Translations under genes and position numbers: made by a program | Assembly (NCBI GenBank): GCA_011391185.1 | Contig: JAABRB010000119.1 | Location: 1-9,326 of the forward strand | Direction of reading: 5' to 3' | Source of the DNA: Betaproteobacteria bacterium | GTDB taxonomy: Bacteria; Pseudomonadota; Gammaproteobacteria; Burkholderiales; SG8-39 | Length of the DNA: 9,326 bases | Notes under the pieces: generated by a model | The model's database searches: none | Seen by the model: the letters and a program-made list of their open reading frames with translations, nothing else | What the model was told of the DNA's origin: nothing | In this document: positions 7,097-9,326 of the stretch, one piece after another | Position numbering within the stretch: position 1 is the stretch's first letter | Layout: every line of letters begins with the position of its first letter

Positions 7097-7136
7097 CGGA
7101 GCACTCTCTGCTGCGGAGGGTGTGGAGTAAACGGCG

Positions 7137-9326
7137 TTACGCCAGCGCTTTGGTCACGACTTCGGTGGTGTCCTTCGACAGGCCGTCGGTCTCCCGGATC
7201 CGCTCGAGGGCGGCGCGGGCGTGCGCCTGCCGATCCGGGTCGAACCGCTTCCAGCGGTCGAATGCGCGCGCCATGCGCGCCGCGACCTGCGGATTGAGGG
7301 CGTCGAGCCTGACGACCTGATCGGCAAGAAAAGCGTAGCCGGCCCCGCCGGCGGCGTGAAAGCGCACGTGATTCCCCATGACGAACCCGCCGATCAGCGC
7401 GTAGACCTTGTTCGGATTGGCGATTTCGAATGCCGGATGCCCGAGAAGCCGCTGCACTTCGGCGAGTGTTCCGGGCAGCCGGGAAGTCGCCTGCACGCGC
7501 AGCCACTTGTCCACCACGAGGGGCTCGCCATGCCATTTCGTGTAGAACGCGTCGAGCGCCTGCGGGCGCTCGGGGCAATCGCAGTTCGCAAGCACGGAGA
7601 GCGCGGCCATCGCGTCAGTCATGTTGTCGGCGCGCTCGAACTGGCGGATCGCGAGCCCGCGGGACTCGTCGTCGGCCAGCTCCATCAGATACGCGAGAGA
7701 GAGATTGCGCAGCGCACGCTTGCCGGCGCTTGCGGCGTCCGGGCTGTAGCGTCCCGTGACGGAATGTGCCGCGTACGCGCCGGCGAGCTCGGTGCGTAGC
7801 GCGCGGGCAAGATGCCCGGCGATGGCGGTGCGGGTGGCGTGGAGGGCGTCCGGATCGACGACGTCCATCTCCTCCGCGATGACGACTTCCGCGGGAAGCG
7901 TCAGGGCCTCCGCTGCGAACGCCGGATCATCGGCGGCGTCCGCGAGCACGCGGGAAAACGCGGCCACGAAAGATCCGGGCACCGTGAGCTCCTGTCCTGC
8001 GCGATGCGCCGCAATTCCGTCCAGCAGCAGATTTCTCGCGAGGCGCTGGCCGGCTTCCCAGCGATTGAACGGGTCGGCGTCGTGCGCCATCAGGTGGGCG
8101 AGCTCTTCCGGCCGATAGTCGAACCTGAGGATCACGGGCGCCGAGAAATCGCGTAACAACGAGGGCACCGGCGCCGCGGGGACGTCCACGAACGTGAAGC
8201 GCTGGTGCGATTCTTTGATCGACAGCACGCGCGTCGTTTCGCTTGCGCCGGCCTCGCTCTCGAGTCGCAGCGGAAAATCCCGTCCGTCCGGACCGACGAG
8301 GCCGACCGAGAACGGAATGTGGAACGGCAGTTTCGCGTCCTGGCCGGGCGTTGGCGGACAGGCCTGACGGACGTCGAGGACATAGCGCCGCGTCGCGGGG
8401 TCATACGCACCCGTCGCGTCGATCACCGGCGTCCCGGCCTGGTCGTACCAGCGCCTGAATTGCGCGAGATCGGCGCCCGATGCATCCGCCATGGCCTGCG
8501 CGAACTCGTCGCAGGTCACCGCCTGGCCGTCGTGGCGCTCGAAATAGAGATCCATGCCGCGCCGGAACGCCCGGCCGCCGATCAGCGTGCGGATCATCCG
8601 CACGACTTCGGCGCCCTTTTCGTACACCGTCGCGGTGTAGAAGTTGGTGACTTCCATGTAGGACTGCGGGCGCACCGGGTGCGCCATCGGCCCGGCATCC
8701 TCCGGGAATTGCGCGGCGCGCAGATTGCGCACTTCCCGGATGCGGCTGACCGGTCGCGAGGTCATGTCCGCGCCGAATTCCTGGTCGCGGAAGACGGTGA
8801 GCCCTTCCTTGAGTGAGAGCTGGAACCAGTCGCGGCACGTGACGCGGTTGCCCGTCCAGTTGTGGAAATATTCGTGAGCGACCACGCGATCGATGTTCTG
8901 GTAATCGAGATCGGTGGCCGTGTCCGGCCGCGCGAGGACATATTTGGTGTTGAAGATGTTGAGACCCTTGTTTTCCATCGCCCCCATGTTGAAGTCGCCG
9001 ACCGCCACGATCATGTACTGGTCGAGGTCGAGCTCCAGTCCGAACACATCCTCGTCCCACTTCATCGATCGTTTCAGGGCCTGCATGGCAAACCCGGCCT
9101 GGTCGAGCTTGCCGGGCTCGACGAATACCGAGAGCTGCGCGCGCTTGCCGGAGCGGGTGACATAGACGTCTTCAAGTCTGTCGAGCCTGGCCGCCACGAT
9201 CGCGAAGAGGTACGACGGCTTGGGAAACGGGTCGACCCATTTCACCCAGTGCCGGGTGGGTGGTCCTCCCCTCCTTTCCAAGGAGGGGTGCCCCGCGGAT
9301 GCGGGGCCGGGTGGATCTCCCCTCCT
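7137..9326 (-). CDS. pepN: Aminopeptidase N (M1 family), 5' end outside window, repeat at its right edge
   Basis: Cytoplasmic zinc metallopeptidase that removes N-terminal residues, preferring Ala and basic residues, from peptides. Counting from the TTG at 9281, the motifs are GAMEN (100-104), HEYFH (136-140) with Glu159 exactly 18 residues later as third zinc ligand, and catalytic Tyr220 in TVYEKGAE. Each equals the E. coli PepN position minus 161 (His297, His301, Glu320, Tyr381), and the C terminus TKALA also matches, so the catalytic and C-terminal domains are complete. Homology begins at RHWVKWVDPFPKPSYL, near E. coli residue 171. About 170 residues of the N-terminal beta domain are not in the window. 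The TTG at 9281 is not a credible start: it lies inside a repeat, has no ribosome binding site, and the frame stays open to 9326. The codons from 9258 to 9326 come from the repeat, so the gene is either interrupted, carries an in-frame insertion, or is misassembled at this edge. Confidence 0.93.
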   Translation of the reverse strand, partial: RRGDPPGPASAGHPSLERRGGPPTRHWVKWVDPFPKPSYLFAIVAARLDRLEDVYVTRSGKRAQLSVFVEPGKLDQAGFAMQALKRSMKWDEDVFGLELDLDQYMIVAVGDFNMGAMENKGLNIFNTKYVLARPDTATDLDYQNIDRVVAHEYFHNWTGNRVTCRDWFQLSLKEGLTVFRDQEFGADMTSRPVSRIREVRNLRAAQFPEDAGPMAHPVRPQSYMEVTNFYTATVYEKGAEVVRMIRTLIGGRAFRRGMDLYFERHDGQAVTCDEFAQAMADASGADLAQFRRWYDQAGTPVIDATGAYDPATRRYVLDVRQACPPTPGQDAKLPFHIPFSVGLVGPDGRDFPLRLESEAGASETTRVLSIKESHQRFTFVDVPAAPVPSLLRDFSAPVILRFDYRPEELAHLMAHDADPFNRWEAGQRLARNLLLDGIAAHRAGQELTVPGSFVAAFSRVLADAADDPAFAAEALTLPAEVVIAEEMDVVDPDALHATRTAIAGHLARALRTELAGAYAAHSVTGRYSPDAASAGKRALRNLSLAYLMELADDESRGLAIRQFERADNMTDAMAALSVLANCDCPERPQALDAFYTKWHGEPLVVDKWLRVQATSRLPGTLAEVQRLLGHPAFEIANPNKVYALIGGFVMGNHVRFHAAGGAGYAFLADQVVRLDALNPQVAARMARAFDRWKRFDPDRQAHARAALERIRETDGLSKDTTEVVTKALA
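9258..9326. repeat. Tandem 51-bp palindromic repeat, second copy cut by window edge
   Basis: One full unit spans 9258-9308 and a second copy begins at 9309: GGGTGG..CTCCCCTCCT at 9258-9275 recurs at 9309-9326 with 16 of 18 bases identical. Each unit contains two hairpins. The first has a perfect 9-bp stem CCCCTCCTT / AAGGAGGGG (9268-9276 with 9280-9288, 3-nt loop). The second has a 6-bp stem CCCCGC / GCGGGG (9291-9296 with 9301-9306, loop GGAT). GCCGGGTGG also occurs just before both copies (9251-9259 and 9306-9314), which leaves the exact unit boundary uncertain by a few bases. The design resembles small dispersed palindromic (REP/MITE-like) elements of GC-rich proteobacteria. It occupies the codons immediately upstream of the conserved pepN sequence. 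Confidence 0.8.

Larger units (their letters stand above)
6932..7136 (-). other. Intergenic region between pepN and the transporter operon
   Basis: This 205-bp gap must hold the end of the pepN transcript and, most likely, the promoter of the liv operon. I see the ribosome binding site at its left end and a weak hairpin at 7071-7096. A TTGACC hexamer on the minus strand (7007-7002) could be a -35 box, but no good TATAAT-like box follows at 16-18 bp. I therefore do not call a promoter. No open reading frame here looks like a real gene. Confidence 0.5.

Noticed and set aside
9279..9281. TTG as the start codon of pepN
   Set aside because: It lies in the loop and stem of the repeat, has no ribosome binding site, and would leave PepN without its N-terminal domain. 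The frame stays open to the window edge.

Overview
The window is GC-rich (roughly two thirds G+C by eye), gene-dense and entirely bacterial. Protein sequence features (a five-gene Liv-type ABC transporter in the order K-H-M-G-F, an E. coli-like PepN, a CaiB/BaiF CoA transferase) together with the high GC point to a proteobacterium. A betaproteobacterium is my best guess, but nothing here, such as an rRNA gene, fixes the lineage.

Layout. Left end, plus strand: the 3' two thirds of a family III CoA transferase (2-820), followed after 22 bp by a complete M20-family zinc hydrolase of the N-carbamoyl-amino-acid amidohydrolase / allantoate amidohydrolase type (843-2090). These probably share a transcript. 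Centre, minus strand, converging on that pair with a 36-bp gap: a complete branched-chain/polar amino acid uptake system. In transcription order it runs: periplasmic binding protein (6931-5765), permease livH (5686-4766), permease livM (4769-3624), ATPase livG (3627-2851) and ATPase livF (2843-2127). H/M and M/G overlap by ATGA, and G/F are 7 bp apart. A strong GC-rich hairpin sits between the binding-protein gene and livH. Right end, minus strand, 205 bp upstream of the transporter: pepN, encoding an M1 alanyl aminopeptidase, which enters from beyond the right edge and ends at 7137.

How they fit together: PepN releases free amino acids from peptides, the Liv-type transporter imports a small amino-acid-like ligand, and the M20 hydrolase and CoA transferase are typical catabolic enzymes for carbamoylated/amidated amino acids and for acyl-CoA activation. 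A shared pathway is inferred from proximity only.

I see no phage, CRISPR, transposase, RNA gene or convincing new multi-gene system. Three points deserve a second look. (1) A 51-bp palindromic unit, tandemly repeated, lies inside the open reading frame of pepN at the right edge; its length is a multiple of three. (2) The ABC signature motif of LivG is degenerate, which combined with the usual Gln in the LivF H-loop predicts one canonical and one non-canonical ATP site. (3) The binding protein has changed several positions that hold the amino acid in E. coli LIV-binding protein, so its ligand may not be leucine, isoleucine or valine.
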